This document shows positions 9,089 to 17,314 of a stretch of DNA of 64,000 nt, in pieces. Origin of the DNA: SG-bin7 sp964498095 (GTDB taxonomy: Bacteria; Bdellovibrionota; Bdellovibrionia; Bdellovibrionales; SG-bin7); contig CAZCFY010000006.1 of the NCBI GenBank assembly GCA_964498095.1, forward strand, positions 62,001 to 126,000, given 5' to 3'. The translations under genes were made by a program, and so were the position numbers. Numbering within the stretch: the stretch's first letter is position 1; each line of letters begins with the position of its first letter. The notes under the pieces are model-generated. The model did no database searches. It saw only the letters and a list, made by a program, of their open reading frames with translations, and was not told where the DNA came from.

Positions 9089-9769
9089 TTAAGGTTCACA
9101 TTGCACGGAACCATCGGGATAAATACCAATCACACACTTACCGGTAGGACACGATGTTGCAGCCCCTAAAATCTCTGCGGAGGTTTTAGTAATCGTAGCG
9201 GTCCGGTCAGCAATGGTTCCAATCCAAGTGGGTGGTGACGTTAAAGCGGGCGACTTCCTTACCAAATAGGTAACTTGCAAGCTCTGCGCTTGATCACAAA
9301 CCGCTGTGGCGCCAGGACATACGGCAACAAAAGATGTTATGACTTCAAGCGGACATCCGTTACTGACAGCGGCGCAGGGTGCGCCATTTGCGTCGTAGCG
9401 GCTGGGCGCAGCCGTTGTGCCAGCAAAAATATTGGTACCAACGGGCTCTAATAGAGTTAGAGCGTATGTCGTGCCGGCCGTGCAGTCGGTAGTACCGGCA
9501 ATGTTAGAATTAACACATCTTTCAAAGTAAGAGTTATTGGCGTGAGTAAGACTGTTTTTAAGTGCCGCCGTTCGCGAAACATACAAAGTTACTAAATTTG
9601 TCAGTCGGTCACGGGTTAGCGACAAGCGTGTGGCCATACTGGATTTATTTGTATTTTCAACAAGCGTCACAATACCCAGCATCAGCCCTGCCATAATTCC
9701 CAGGGCTACTAAAATTTCAACCAGAGAAAATCCCCGATTAGGATTTTTTTGTGAGCTTGGCGAGCGCAT
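9089..9769 (-). CDS. Minor pilin / pseudopilin-like protein
   Basis: The 226-residue product has a type IV prepilin leader and helix, NRG|FSLVEILVALGIMAGLMLG, with Glu at position +5. The globular part contains eight cysteines in an arrangement shared with the pilin domain of the convergent propeller protein: RCVNS, TDCTAG, GCPLEVITSFVAVC, and the last motif CPTGKCVIGIYPDGSVQC. Its stop codon abuts that of the propeller gene with no gap. The start overlaps the HAMP protein gene by 32 nt, so the two are probably one transcript. Export would need a type IV pilus or type II secretion machine encoded elsewhere. Confidence 0.85.
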   Translation of the reverse strand: MRSPSSQKNPNRGFSLVEILVALGIMAGLMLGIVTLVENTNKSSMATRLSLTRDRLTNLVTLYVSRTAALKNSLTHANNSYFERCVNSNIAGTTDCTAGTTYALTLLEPVGTNIFAGTTAAPSRYDANGAPCAAVSNGCPLEVITSFVAVCPGATAVCDQAQSLQVTYLVRKSPALTSPPTWIGTIADRTATITKTSAEILGAATSCPTGKCVIGIYPDGSVQCEP

Positions 9770-10208
9770 TATTGATAACCTCGGTGACTTCGTGAAAGTA
9801 GTCGGACTTTCGAAATTTAATAGGCTCTAACGGCCCGCCTGCCGCGATTTCAGAAAAATATTTCTTTAAACGAAATAAGGGACCGGCGGCCCGGTGAGAA
9901 AGTAAAATTCCGCCACACATAATAAAAATTAGTCCTATAATCATTGAGAAAGTAAACATCGGGGCGAGTGTCTCGGATTGAGTCGCTAAGATCTGCCGGC
10001 ATATTGGTACCCACGTTTTTTCGATGCCGTCGCAACCAGCTTCGGCCTGCGCGAGAGTTTGTTTATAACCCCAATAAAATCCGCCCAAACAAATAACGAG
10101 AGCTCCGGTAAAATAGGCCGTTAACTCAATCTGGAAGCCAGGATTTATAATGTATTGTCTTTTAAAAAATGGGCTCGGCCGTCGCCCACTATTTTGCGTA
10201 GAGTTCAT
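9738..10208 (-). CDS. Two-TM membrane protein with HAMP domain
   Basis: This 156-residue protein has a short basic N-terminus, a first transmembrane helix (ELTAYFTGALVICLGGFYWG), a roughly 35-residue periplasmic loop with two Cys, and a second helix (FSMIIGLIFIMCGGILL). A HAMP-like segment follows, with the usual proline (SHRAAGPLFRLKKYFSEIAAGG) and a C-terminal helix. There is no kinase, cyclase or methyl-accepting output domain, so it is a stand-alone membrane signalling or scaffold module. It overlaps the downstream minor pilin gene, which suggests a role in assembling or sensing those pilins. Confidence 0.75.
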   Translation of the reverse strand: MNSTQNSGRRPSPFFKRQYIINPGFQIELTAYFTGALVICLGGFYWGYKQTLAQAEAGCDGIEKTWVPICRQILATQSETLAPMFTFSMIIGLIFIMCGGILLSHRAAGPLFRLKKYFSEIAAGGPLEPIKFRKSDYFHEVTEVINNALAKLTKKS

Positions 10209-10376
10209 CCTTTGATTGTAGGCAATAAGTTTGACACTTTACAAATCTTTTCTGTTGATAGCTTAGTCAGTATTTCAGCCTTTATTTGTTTTTCCATCCA
10301 ATGTGAGATTTCGGCCGCACAAACTTTGAACCGCCCTTAAACCGCGATAAAATAAGATATGAGCCACGGAGGTATT

Positions 10377-11129
10377 ATGAAATTAGGTAATGGAAGCCTG
10401 AAAATAGTCTTACGACTAGCTACCGGCCTATTACTAGGAGCCTGCGCCAACAAGGCTTCGGACCTAGTGCAAATCTCTCCCACATACCCCACTCAACCAG
10501 CCAATTTAAAACTATTTTTAACTGACAAACCCCTACAAAACGTGGCTGAGGTTAACGTAAATATAGAACGCTTGGAACTTCTACTCGAAAAAGGCGGCAA
10601 ACAAGCACGCGTATTTGTCGGCCAAAATTTAGGTACAGTAAATTTACTTAACTTTCGCAATGGCGTTCTGTTGGGAATTTCTAGTATTGATATTCCCGAG
10701 TCTGTTTCGGTTAAACAAATTCGTATGGTCTTAAAAGAAGACGGTCATCAGCTAGTCCATACCGATAATACGACTTGTGATCTGCAAACACCGAGTGCGC
10801 AAAAATCGGGAATTAAAATTTTGCTAAAGACGCCGGTAACTTTTGAAAACAATAAGTCGTACGCCATGGTCATCGACTTTGACGCCGAAAAGTCAGTCGT
10901 ACAACAAGGAAACGGCGGCTGTTTGCTAAAACCCGTGCTTAAATTGATTTCTGCTACGCGGGTAAATTCTGACTCCGTCGATGAAAACGGCAACAGCAGC
11001 GAATCTCCAGACACTTTAGTTGATGGAGACGACGGCAATGATACCGGCAGCAATGACGGGTTTGACGATACCGACCCTAGCGAACTACCCCCAGTTATCG
11101 ATGAAGACTGGATAGTAAGTTATTTCTAA
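10377..11129 (+). CDS. DUF4382 lipoprotein
   Basis: ATG 10377 is chosen because CGGAGGT sits just upstream; this gives 250 residues. The N-terminus is a lipoprotein signal with lipobox LLLGAC (Cys about 23). The segment LKLFLTDKPLQNVAEVNVNI followed by GTVNLLNFRNGVLLGI is characteristic of DUF4382 domains, secreted beta-sandwich modules found in anchored surface proteins. The last 50 residues are very acidic and rich in Asp, Gly, Asn and Ser (DGDDGNDTGSNDG), possibly calcium-binding. The 3' end overlaps the convergent tatD gene by 35 nt. Confidence 0.82.
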   Translation: MKLGNGSLKIVLRLATGLLLGACANKASDLVQISPTYPTQPANLKLFLTDKPLQNVAEVNVNIERLELLLEKGGKQARVFVGQNLGTVNLLNFRNGVLLGISSIDIPESVSVKQIRMVLKEDGHQLVHTDNTTCDLQTPSAQKSGIKILLKTPVTFENNKSYAMVIDFDAEKSVVQQGNGGCLLKPVLKLISATRVNSDSVDENGNSSESPDTLVDGDDGNDTGSNDGFDDTDPSELPPVIDEDWIVSYF

Positions 11130-11886
11130 ATATAACTTCGCTGACTTTTTGCGCGGGAATATTTTTTAACGCCGCAATTTTACTAATGACCTCAGTAATT
11201 GTACTGGGGTCATTGTCTTTTCCGGCCCGCGATGGCGGCGGCTGATCAGGGCTATCACTTTCTACCAATAAATTCTCCAGCGGTATTTTTTTGACCGCAT
11301 CCTGAAGCGCATGATTATTTTCCCGCAGTAACGGACCACCGACAGAGAGGCATAGCCCTAAATCTAAGTACCTTTTTCCGATAGAATAGTCGGAATTAAA
11401 CGAATGTACGAAACCGCTATTTGGTAATTTATATTTTTTTAAGAGTTTTAGCGCCTCGTCATGACAACGCACAAAATGAAATACGGCGATTTTTTTAAAT
11501 TCCTGCAGAATTTGCAATTGCCGTTCAAAAAAATAAACTTGGTGCGGCCGATTTTGGCCGACGATTTTTTCGCGGAAATCCAGCCCCAACTCTCCCAAAA
11601 AATGGGTTTGCTCTAAAATATCCCTTAATTCGGCACAGGCACTCTCACACTCTTCCCTTGTGTGCCCCGATACCCAATAAGGATGTAGCCCAAAACAAGT
11701 AAATATTTTGCCGGGAAACTTCCGCTGCAATTCCAACTGCCGCCGCCAGTCTTCGGGGCCGACCCCGCCCTGAAGGAAAATTCCTACGCCCGCACTTTCC
11801 GCTTGGGAAATTACCTCTGCAACCCTTTCGAAACTTGAAAATATTTTTGCGTCTGCCAAATGGCAGTGAGAATCAATCTGAATCAC
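11095..11886 (-). CDS. tatD: TatD family metal-dependent DNase
   Basis: The product has all metal-binding signatures of the TatD amidohydrolase family: IDSHCHL at the N-terminus, GELGLDF, HFVRCH, and VESDSPDQPP near the C-terminus, plus the typical CFGLHPYW. Members are 3'-5' exonucleases or D-aminoacyl-tRNA deacylases in the cytoplasm. GTG 11886 is preferred because the family normally starts two to four residues before DSHCHL; a frame extending to TTG 11931 lacks a ribosome-binding site. It is one of several TatD-like paralogs usual in proteobacteria, so the exact role is open. Confidence 0.85.
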   Translation of the reverse strand: MIQIDSHCHLADAKIFSSFERVAEVISQAESAGVGIFLQGGVGPEDWRRQLELQRKFPGKIFTCFGLHPYWVSGHTREECESACAELRDILEQTHFLGELGLDFREKIVGQNRPHQVYFFERQLQILQEFKKIAVFHFVRCHDEALKLLKKYKLPNSGFVHSFNSDYSIGKRYLDLGLCLSVGGPLLRENNHALQDAVKKIPLENLLVESDSPDQPPPSRAGKDNDPSTITEVISKIAALKNIPAQKVSEVIFRNNLLSSLHR

Positions 11887-11951
11887 GTATCCACTATACT
11901 GTTTATTAACAGCAAGTAAATGGTGGCACAATGCGACTAAGAGATTACTGA

Positions 11952-12482
11952 TTACTGCTTGCGATAACAGTACCCATAGGTCGTATAAGAATTCTGATCT
12001 ATTTTAAAAGCCACTGTTTTCTCTTTTTGATTTCGCCGATAGCTATGCACAGCTCTACCCCGTCCATAGCGAAGATCCGTGAATTCAATGATTAAATCTG
12101 TCTTAGTTCTTTTTACGCTGGATGTTTCTGCCATCTGCTCAGCCTCTTGCTGACTTAAAGGAGGTACGCCAGCATTAAAATCAATAACTGACGTAAAAGT
12201 TGATGCTTTTTCTCCATTCGGAAAAAGGGGCCCAAAATCGCCATCGAGGCTGTTGGACATAGCCTTTATATCTACGCGATTCACACTCACGTGGCGTAGT
12301 TTATCATCATAAGTCGCATGCACACACTTTTGCGGATAATCCGTCGAACTCCCTGCCAAGTCGATATCCGTAAATTCTGCGGCCTCATAGGCATTTTCGA
12401 AATGATCCTTTAAAACAGCCATTGGGGTTGACCAACTCGGTAACGCATAAAAACTAAAAATTACTAAAACTAAGTTTTTCAT
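11952..12482 (-). CDS. Exported protein of unknown function, paralog 1
   Basis: This 176-residue protein has a signal peptide (MKNLVLVIFSFYALPSWS). It is clearly related to the product of 13357-13890: both contain xxDIDxxxxSxxxxQKCV, the segment GFGPLFP/DFGPLFP, a TKTxLxxEF block, a HSYxxxRNxKxxAV block and the closing TYYGYCYR(E/K)Q. No known domain is recognised. The two conserved Cys could form a disulfide in the periplasm. It is the last gene of a leftward group of three exported-protein genes separated by 14-29 nt, probably an operon. Confidence 0.75.
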   Translation of the reverse strand: MKNLVLVIFSFYALPSWSTPMAVLKDHFENAYEAAEFTDIDLAGSSTDYPQKCVHATYDDKLRHVSVNRVDIKAMSNSLDGDFGPLFPNGEKASTFTSVIDFNAGVPPLSQQEAEQMAETSSVKRTKTDLIIEFTDLRYGRGRAVHSYRRNQKEKTVAFKIDQNSYTTYGYCYRKQ

Positions 12483-12511
12483 ATCCTACTCTCTAAGGGC
12501 AAAGCCCTAAA

Positions 12512-13342
12512 TTACCAACCTAAATGGAGTTCGATGGCACTCTTTACGGCACGCCAATTTTCGTGGTCTAGTACGCGGCTTTCAGAACTAATATCCACCG
12601 GCACCACCAGTGCGGCATTAAATGACTTATGCTTTCTAACTATCGAATCCGGGCAAAATCTAGTTTCGTAGTAACCATACCAAGTTACAAATATCACCGA
12701 GCCTCTTTCTGACTTTTCCAAAACAATACAGTCTTTTTCCACTTTTACCGAACTTGAGTCCGTAACGCTCGATTTTGTTTTCCATGCATGAAAGTTACCA
12801 TCCATATGGACTCCCGCAGGAGTTATCATAACTTTGTGCCCCTCGGGGTTATAAAAAACTTGGGCGCTTGCAGACCTCTTGCTTTCCGCCATTTTCGCGC
12901 AAACAAAGGCGGCCTTCTGATGACGGTATTGTTTCACATAAGGTAAAAATAAAATTTCGGCCGTCAGCTCGCACTTTTGGGTTTCGGTTAAAGTCCCCCA
13001 AGAGCCACCAGCGATTTTTATATTGGCAATAGTCCCATCGGGATTTAAGTAACTGCATCCCAATTTACTGGCGACATCATTACAATCATCTATGCTGACT
13101 TCGGAAGCGAAATTAATAAGGGACTGATTGGCGTCAAGAGACATTTCTAAAATATCGATATCCTGTTGCAGGGCTTTTCCGTCAACCTCGATGCGGGGAT
13201 GCTCATTGTCGGTGAGCCATTTAGAAATTTCTTTTCCGTGAGTAATAAAAGAATAGGCTCGCGGATCACTTCCCTGACTAGCAAAGCTGCCACTACCAAA
13301 AAGTAAAATCAGGGCGGCTCGTATTATGTTAGAATTTTTCAT
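12512..13342 (-). CDS. Exported protein of unknown function
   Basis: The 276-residue product begins with MKNSNIIRAALILLFGSGSFAS, a signal peptide. The mature region contains six to seven cysteines (DDCNDVASKLGC, QKCEL, FVCAK, DCIV, FCPD) and no domain that I recognise. It lies between two genes that encode paralogs of each other, with gaps of 29 and 14 nt, so the three are likely co-expressed and may act together outside the cytoplasm. No function is proposed. Confidence 0.72.
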   Translation of the reverse strand: MKNSNIIRAALILLFGSGSFASQGSDPRAYSFITHGKEISKWLTDNEHPRIEVDGKALQQDIDILEMSLDANQSLINFASEVSIDDCNDVASKLGCSYLNPDGTIANIKIAGGSWGTLTETQKCELTAEILFLPYVKQYRHQKAAFVCAKMAESKRSASAQVFYNPEGHKVMITPAGVHMDGNFHAWKTKSSVTDSSSVKVEKDCIVLEKSERGSVIFVTWYGYYETRFCPDSIVRKHKSFNAALVVPVDISSESRVLDHENWRAVKSAIELHLGW

Positions 13343-13356
13343 TTCTTGGGTACTCC

Positions 13357-13890
13357 TTATTGTTCGCGGTAACAGTAACCGTAATATGTCCGTGGAAAAT
13401 TTGAATTTAATCCCGCGTTTATTTGCACGGCCAAATTTTTTTCGTTACGGCGAAATTTATATGAATGGGGCATGTCTCCGAACCCTTGAGAATAATTGGC
13501 CTCAAAGACAAGTTCCGTCTTTGTCGTGTACATTTGGGATTGCCTTACATATTCCTGCAGATCCCCAGGTTTTCTATTATTATTATCGTCAAAAATTATA
13601 TAAGATTTTTTCCCGTCGGGAGTGCCGGGAAAAAGCGGGCCAAAGCCTTTGTTGCCCGCGGTTTTTATGTCGCCTCGCCTGAAGGATATGTGGCCAATGT
13701 TTTGGCTATTCGCCCAAACACACTTTTGATCAGAATTTGTCGCATCAATAGAATCAATGTCATTTATCTCCGCCGGCTCAGTGGCATCTTCGTAGAACTT
13801 TTTTAAAGTACCTTCGGGATTAGCAAACTGAGCTTGCCCACTTGAAAGACCCAAAAATGTAACTGCAATTGTAAAGATTATCGCTTTCAT
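13357..13890 (-). CDS. Exported protein of unknown function, paralog 2
   Basis: ATG 13890 is chosen because TTGGAGCG lies upstream and the product then starts with a proper signal peptide (MKAIIFTIAVTFLGLSSGQAQ); the longer frame from 13977 does not. The 177-residue protein is a paralog of the 11952-12482 product, sharing QKCV, GFGPLFP, TKTELVFE, HSYKFRRNEKN and YYGYCYREQ. It is probably the first gene of the three-gene operon. The family is unknown to me. Confidence 0.74.
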   Translation of the reverse strand: MKAIIFTIAVTFLGLSSGQAQFANPEGTLKKFYEDATEPAEINDIDSIDATNSDQKCVWANSQNIGHISFRRGDIKTAGNKGFGPLFPGTPDGKKSYIIFDDNNNRKPGDLQEYVRQSQMYTTKTELVFEANYSQGFGDMPHSYKFRRNEKNLAVQINAGLNSNFPRTYYGYCYREQ

Positions 13891-14128
13891 AATCTGCGCT
13901 CCAATATGGCAAAAGTGATGCTTCACCACGCCATTTTGCAATGGCCACGCCATAATGCCGGCATTAATTTCCTTCAAATGCCATAGAACGCATCTGGCAT
14001 ATAGACCTTTAATATGTATACGCCCACCAATTACCGTGTTAGAGTATTAGAAGTTTAACTGCTAATTTAGAGTCCGTGTTCATTTCGTTCATTTCCTCCA
14101 AATAGCGCTCAAGCCTGTAGGAGGTAAT

Positions 14129-14434
14129 ATGAGTAAAAAACTATACGTTGGTAATTTGTCCTATTCTGCAACTGATCAGTCGTTGACTGACACTTTTTCA
14201 CAATGTGGAACTGTCGAATCCGCAAAAGTCATTATGGATCGCGATTCGGGCCGCAGCAAAGGGTTCGCCTTCGTAGAAATGTCGACGGACCAAGAGGCCG
14301 CTGATTCAATCACTCGCTTTAACGGCATGCAACTCGATGGCCGCGCTATTAATGTAAGCGAAGCAAAACCACAAGCTCCCCGCACCGGTGGCGGTGGATC
14401 GCGCGGTGGCTTTAATTCGCGTCGCAGCTACTAA
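14129..14434 (+). CDS. RRM-type RNA-binding protein
   Basis: The 101-residue product is a single RNA recognition motif: RNP-2 KLYVGNLSY at the N-terminus and RNP-1 KGFAFVEM near residue 50. A glycine/arginine-rich tail (GGGGSRGGFNSRRSY) follows, as in small bacterial and cyanobacterial Rbp proteins that bind RNA and are often cold-induced. A strong TAGGAGGTAAT site precedes the ATG, and a rho-independent terminator follows the gene, suggesting an independent, well expressed transcript. Confidence 0.95.
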   Translation: MSKKLYVGNLSYSATDQSLTDTFSQCGTVESAKVIMDRDSGRSKGFAFVEMSTDQEAADSITRFNGMQLDGRAINVSEAKPQAPRTGGGGSRGGFNSRRSY

Positions 14435-14465
14435 GCGCTTCGATTTTTTCGAATTTTTAATTTTG

Positions 14466-14490
14466 AAACCGACCGATGAGGTCGGTTTTT
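14466..14490 (+). terminator. Rho-independent terminator after the RRM gene
   Basis: AAACCGACC (14466-14474), loop GATGA, GGTCGGTTT (14480-14488) and a short T-run form a standard terminator hairpin, 32 nt after the stop codon. Confidence 0.85.
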
Positions 14491-14512
14491 ATTTTGCCAA
14501 AGGAGGAACTTC

Positions 14513-14980
14513 ATGGCGCAAGTTATTTCCTTCAATTGTCTCCTTAAAAATGGAGTCGGAAAAATTATCAGTTTAACGGTTAATCGCGATGTACTTACCC
14601 TGGCGGAAGATCAAAACGCCATGCTCCCCGGTTTGGTCAAAGGTCTCCAAAATTTAAAGAAAGGCGATAAAAGATCGATCGCTTTAAGAGCGGAAGAGGC
14701 CTACGGCCTTTATGATCCTAATAAGGTTATACTTTTTCCTAGAAATCTTTTGCCCAAAAATATCAGGACCGGTCAGACTATTACCATTGTGGGTAAGAAC
14801 GGTAAGCAACGCAACTATCGAATCACGGAGTTCCATAAAAGCATGGTCTCGCTCGACGGCAATCACCCTCTGGCCGGACAAGATTTAGTATTTGAAATTG
14901 AAACTCTCTCGGCACGCGAAGCCACCCGCGAAGAAATCAATGACGCCGCAAATGTCGTCTCGACACAGATGCTGCATTGA
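14513..14980 (+). CDS. FKBP/SlyD-like peptidyl-prolyl isomerase
   Basis: The 155-residue protein has the SlyD-type FKBP arrangement: a short N-terminal FKBP strand set, MLPGLVKGLQNLKKGDKRSI near residue 40, AYGLYDPNKVILFPR leading into the inserted flap, and DGNHPLAGQDLVFEIETL closing the FKBP fold. There is no His-rich metal-binding tail as in E. coli SlyD. The likely role is cytoplasmic prolyl isomerase and chaperone. AAAGGAGGAACTTC precedes the start, and the gene follows the terminator of the RRM gene. Confidence 0.88.
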   Translation: MAQVISFNCLLKNGVGKIISLTVNRDVLTLAEDQNAMLPGLVKGLQNLKKGDKRSIALRAEEAYGLYDPNKVILFPRNLLPKNIRTGQTITIVGKNGKQRNYRITEFHKSMVSLDGNHPLAGQDLVFEIETLSAREATREEINDAANVVSTQMLH

Positions 14981-15030
14981 GAGAGAACGCGCCTGGACAA
15001 CTCAGAGAATGTTCCAGTAATACTTAATTC

Positions 15031-15474
15031 ATGAAGACTCTTGTCATTCTTGGAACCGCTCGAGACGATAGCAATACTCTGATGGCCATCAAAAAACTTT
15101 GTCCCTTTAAAGATTATGAATTAGTTGATCTTCGTAATTACCGAATAGGAAATTATCAGTACAATCATCAGTTGAATGATGGAGATGACTTCAGTCGTAT
15201 CGCGAACAAGATGTTGGCGGCAGATAATATCGTTTTTGCCACGCCTGTGTACTGGTATGCAATGAGCGGAGTCATGAAAATCTTTTTTGATCGCTTGACC
15301 GAACTTCTCTCAACGTACAAAAGCATCGGGAAAAGCCTTAAAGGAAAAAAGACATTCTTAATTGCCGCGGGAACCGACGCTGACCTCCCACCTGGGTTTG
15401 AGGTTCCTTTTCGTATGACTTCCGAATACTTCGATATGCATTTCGAAAATGCTTTTTATCTAATGACCAAGTAA
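15031..15474 (+). CDS. NADPH-dependent FMN reductase / flavodoxin-fold protein
   Basis: The 147-residue product has the flavodoxin-like fold of the NADPH-dependent FMN reductase family: LVILGTARDDSNT forms the phosphate-binding loop, and ATPVYWYAMSGVMKIFFDRL is the characteristic flavin-contacting block, followed by GKKTFLIAAGTD. It is likely a cytoplasmic flavin-dependent oxidoreductase with unknown substrate. A copy of the palindromic repeat family begins directly after the stop codon. Confidence 0.88.
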   Translation: MKTLVILGTARDDSNTLMAIKKLCPFKDYELVDLRNYRIGNYQYNHQLNDGDDFSRIANKMLAADNIVFATPVYWYAMSGVMKIFFDRLTELLSTYKSIGKSLKGKKTFLIAAGTDADLPPGFEVPFRMTSEYFDMHFENAFYLMTK

Positions 15475-15563
15475 TTAGCTTCGGCGCCGGAAGTAAGATG
15501 TGCCGGCATTTTTTTGAACATGGCCCGGGGCCAGATTCATATCTGCAACTTCCGCCGCGGAGG
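15475..15563. repeat. Composite palindromic repeat, copy 1
   Basis: This element starts right after the flavodoxin stop codon. It contains GGCGCCGGAAGTAA (right half of palindrome A, left half degraded), a TGCCGGCA palindrome running into T7, the block GAACATGGCCCGGGGCCAG with palindrome B (TGGCCC-G-GGGCCA, 15521-15533), then ACTTCCGCCGCGG at 15548-15560. The same modules in the same order recur at 17171-17314. It could act as a terminator or as a protein or RNA hairpin target. The rest of the gap up to 15763 shows nothing else that I can name. Confidence 0.8.
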
Positions 15564-15763
15564 TGAGGAGTCGGCCCAAGTCTCGCGCTTTTTGGCAGCG
15601 ACCAAATCACAAGACCTAAAAACGCCTGGGCTTCGAGTCATAAATTTTGCCTATTATAGGCGAACAGCTTGTTTATTTTACTTATATCCATTTTCGCAGC
15701 AATCTTGAGCTTATGAAAAAGATCACTGTAATTCTCTGCACACTCCTGCTGAGAGGAGAAATC

Positions 15764-16138
15764 ATGAACGCAAGAACAGCGGAAACAGATCATTTGCTGG
15801 TAACTTACAAAAAGCTGGCTTCAAGTAAACCACAAATAGAAGGTAAAAACGTCAGGGTTTGGAGCATTCGACAGAACCAAATTATACGCATCAACCTAGT
15901 AGAGATGTTTGGTGAACTGGCGCTGCATAAGCATCCTGATGCCGACCACAGTTTAATGGTTCTTGAAGGACGAGTCCGAGTACAAGTTGGAGAAGAAAAA
16001 TTCGAGATCACTAAAGGCGATTTTATTTCAATACCTGCGAATATTCCGCACAAGTATTGGTGTTTAACTGAAACGGCATGGCTTGTAAGTATGGATGCGC
16101 CCTACTACGACCCCAAGAAAACAATATCGCTTGAATAA
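15764..16138 (+). CDS. Cupin-domain protein
   Basis: ATG 15764 is preferred because AGAGGAGAAATC lies just upstream, giving 124 residues; an upstream ATG at 15713 would add 17 residues. The core is a single conserved cupin barrel: GELALHKHPDADHSLMVLEG (first motif with its His and Glu-like ligands) and GDFISIPANIPHKYW (second motif). It probably binds a metal and a small ligand; the substrate is unknown. The gene is bracketed by two copies of the palindromic repeat (15475-15563 and 16170-16193), as if inserted or mobilised as a cassette. Confidence 0.85.
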   Translation: MNARTAETDHLLVTYKKLASSKPQIEGKNVRVWSIRQNQIIRINLVEMFGELALHKHPDADHSLMVLEGRVRVQVGEEKFEITKGDFISIPANIPHKYWCLTETAWLVSMDAPYYDPKKTISLE

Positions 16139-16169
16139 TAGACTTCAATAAGCGCCAAGAACCAACACC

Positions 16170-16193
16170 TTTACTTCCGGCGCCGGAAGTAAA
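16170..16193. repeat. 24-bp perfect palindrome (repeat A)
   Basis: TTTACTTCCGGC is followed immediately by its exact reverse complement. The inner 22 bp are identical to 17172-17193. It lies 31 nt after the cupin gene and 46 nt before the CAAX protease gene. Confidence 0.85.
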
Positions 16194-16239
16194 ATAATTC
16201 CTTAATTGATCAAATTATTAGACGTGTTAAGTTGCTTGC

Positions 16240-17139
16240 GTGAAATTTAATTCGTATTTCTTTTTGATTTTATTTCTCATAGGCGGAACGGCAATGGCAG
16301 ATGAACAGCCCATAGAGGAGCCGTCTACACTCGTGGTGCCCGCACTCAGCTACTTTTTTCCTGGCTTGGGCTCTTTTCTCGAAAAAGATTATACTCGCGG
16401 GCTTACGTTTCTGAGCTATGGCGTAACGGGCTATAGTGTAAGCTTGTTGTCGCAACAAAGAATTGATGATTTTGAAAAAAGTAATTCGACTCACTATCAT
16501 CACTACCGCGATTTGCAACGCGAAAGACAAATCGGTGCATCAATGCTTGGACACTCAATGATGCTAAGTCTATATGACTCATTTTCAAGCCGCGCTGTTA
16601 AATCGAAAGCCGATGGCAAATATTTATTTTTACCTGAAAGCCAAAGCACTGAATCAGTTTTAAAGGCCCCTTTTGAGTTTAGTTTTTTAAGACGTTGGAC
16701 AACGTTTGTACCTTTTACTCTGGCAATTTTAGTGGGTTATAATGAGTTCAGCGAAGATCCAAGACCCGAAAATTTTGATCTTAGGCCAATCGACGGCGCT
16801 GCCAGTAGTTACTTTAGCTATGTTGCCGGAACTGGCGAGGAAGCGTTTTTTAGGGGCTGGATGTACCCGGTGTTGTATCAGAAAACTGGAAGCCACATCG
16901 CTTCAAACTTAATACAGGGAACAGCTTTTGGCTTTGCTCATGGATCCACTCCCTACTTCCAACTTGCATTTGGATTTTATGCCGGATGGTTAACGGAGAG
17001 AAATAATTTTGATCTAGGAGAGTCAATTTTTATTCATGCTTGGTGGGACTTCTGGGTGATGACTGCGGCCCTTGCGCGAAGTCGAAGCAAGACAGAAGAT
17101 TTCAATTTTCAACTTCCACCATTTCAGTTTTCCTTTTAG
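16240..17139 (+). CDS. CPBP-family intramembrane (CAAX-type) protease
   Basis: The 299-residue protein starts at GTG 16240 with a signal-like hydrophobic segment (MKFNSYFFLILFLIGGTAMA) and contains several further membrane helices. The C-terminal half has the three CPBP (CAAX protease and bacteriocin-processing) motifs: GEEAFFRG (EExxxR), FGFAHGS (FxxxH) and IHAWWDF (HxxxD). The glutamates and histidines are the expected metal ligands and catalytic residues in the membrane. The function may be peptide processing or self-immunity. The gene is bracketed by repeat copies at 16170 and 17171. Confidence 0.82.
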   Translation: MKFNSYFFLILFLIGGTAMADEQPIEEPSTLVVPALSYFFPGLGSFLEKDYTRGLTFLSYGVTGYSVSLLSQQRIDDFEKSNSTHYHHYRDLQRERQIGASMLGHSMMLSLYDSFSSRAVKSKADGKYLFLPESQSTESVLKAPFEFSFLRRWTTFVPFTLAILVGYNEFSEDPRPENFDLRPIDGAASSYFSYVAGTGEEAFFRGWMYPVLYQKTGSHIASNLIQGTAFGFAHGSTPYFQLAFGFYAGWLTERNNFDLGESIFIHAWWDFWVMTAALARSRSKTEDFNFQLPPFQFSF

Positions 17140-17170
17140 CGTGCGCCTAATCCGATTTCTCCCAAACACC

Positions 17171-17314
17171 TTTACTTCCGGCGCCGGAAGTAAGAAGTGC
17201 CATCATTTTTTTCGAACATGGCCCGGGGCCAGGTTCATATAGGCTACGCCCGCGCCGAAGTTTATAGACCGGCGTTTTTGAAATTAGGCCGATCAACTTT
17301 TACTTCCGCCGCGG
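17171..17314. repeat. Composite palindromic repeat, copy 2
   Basis: Palindrome A (17172-17193) is followed by a TGCCATCA variant, T7, GAACATGGCCCGGGGCCAG with palindrome B at 17219-17231, and ACTTCCGCCGCGG at 17302-17314. The modules and order match 15475-15563, but copy 2 has about 40 bp more between palindrome B and the last module. It follows the CAAX protease gene by 32 nt. Confidence 0.8.

Noticed and set aside
15514..15708. Frame starting MNMARGQ in repeat copy 1
   Set aside because: The start is repeat-encoded and the same peptide appears in repeat copy 2; it has no other support.
17197..17260. Protein start within repeat copy 2 as a real N-terminus
   Set aside because: The first 15 residues derive from the repeat, so the frame is more likely a remnant joined to repeat sequence.
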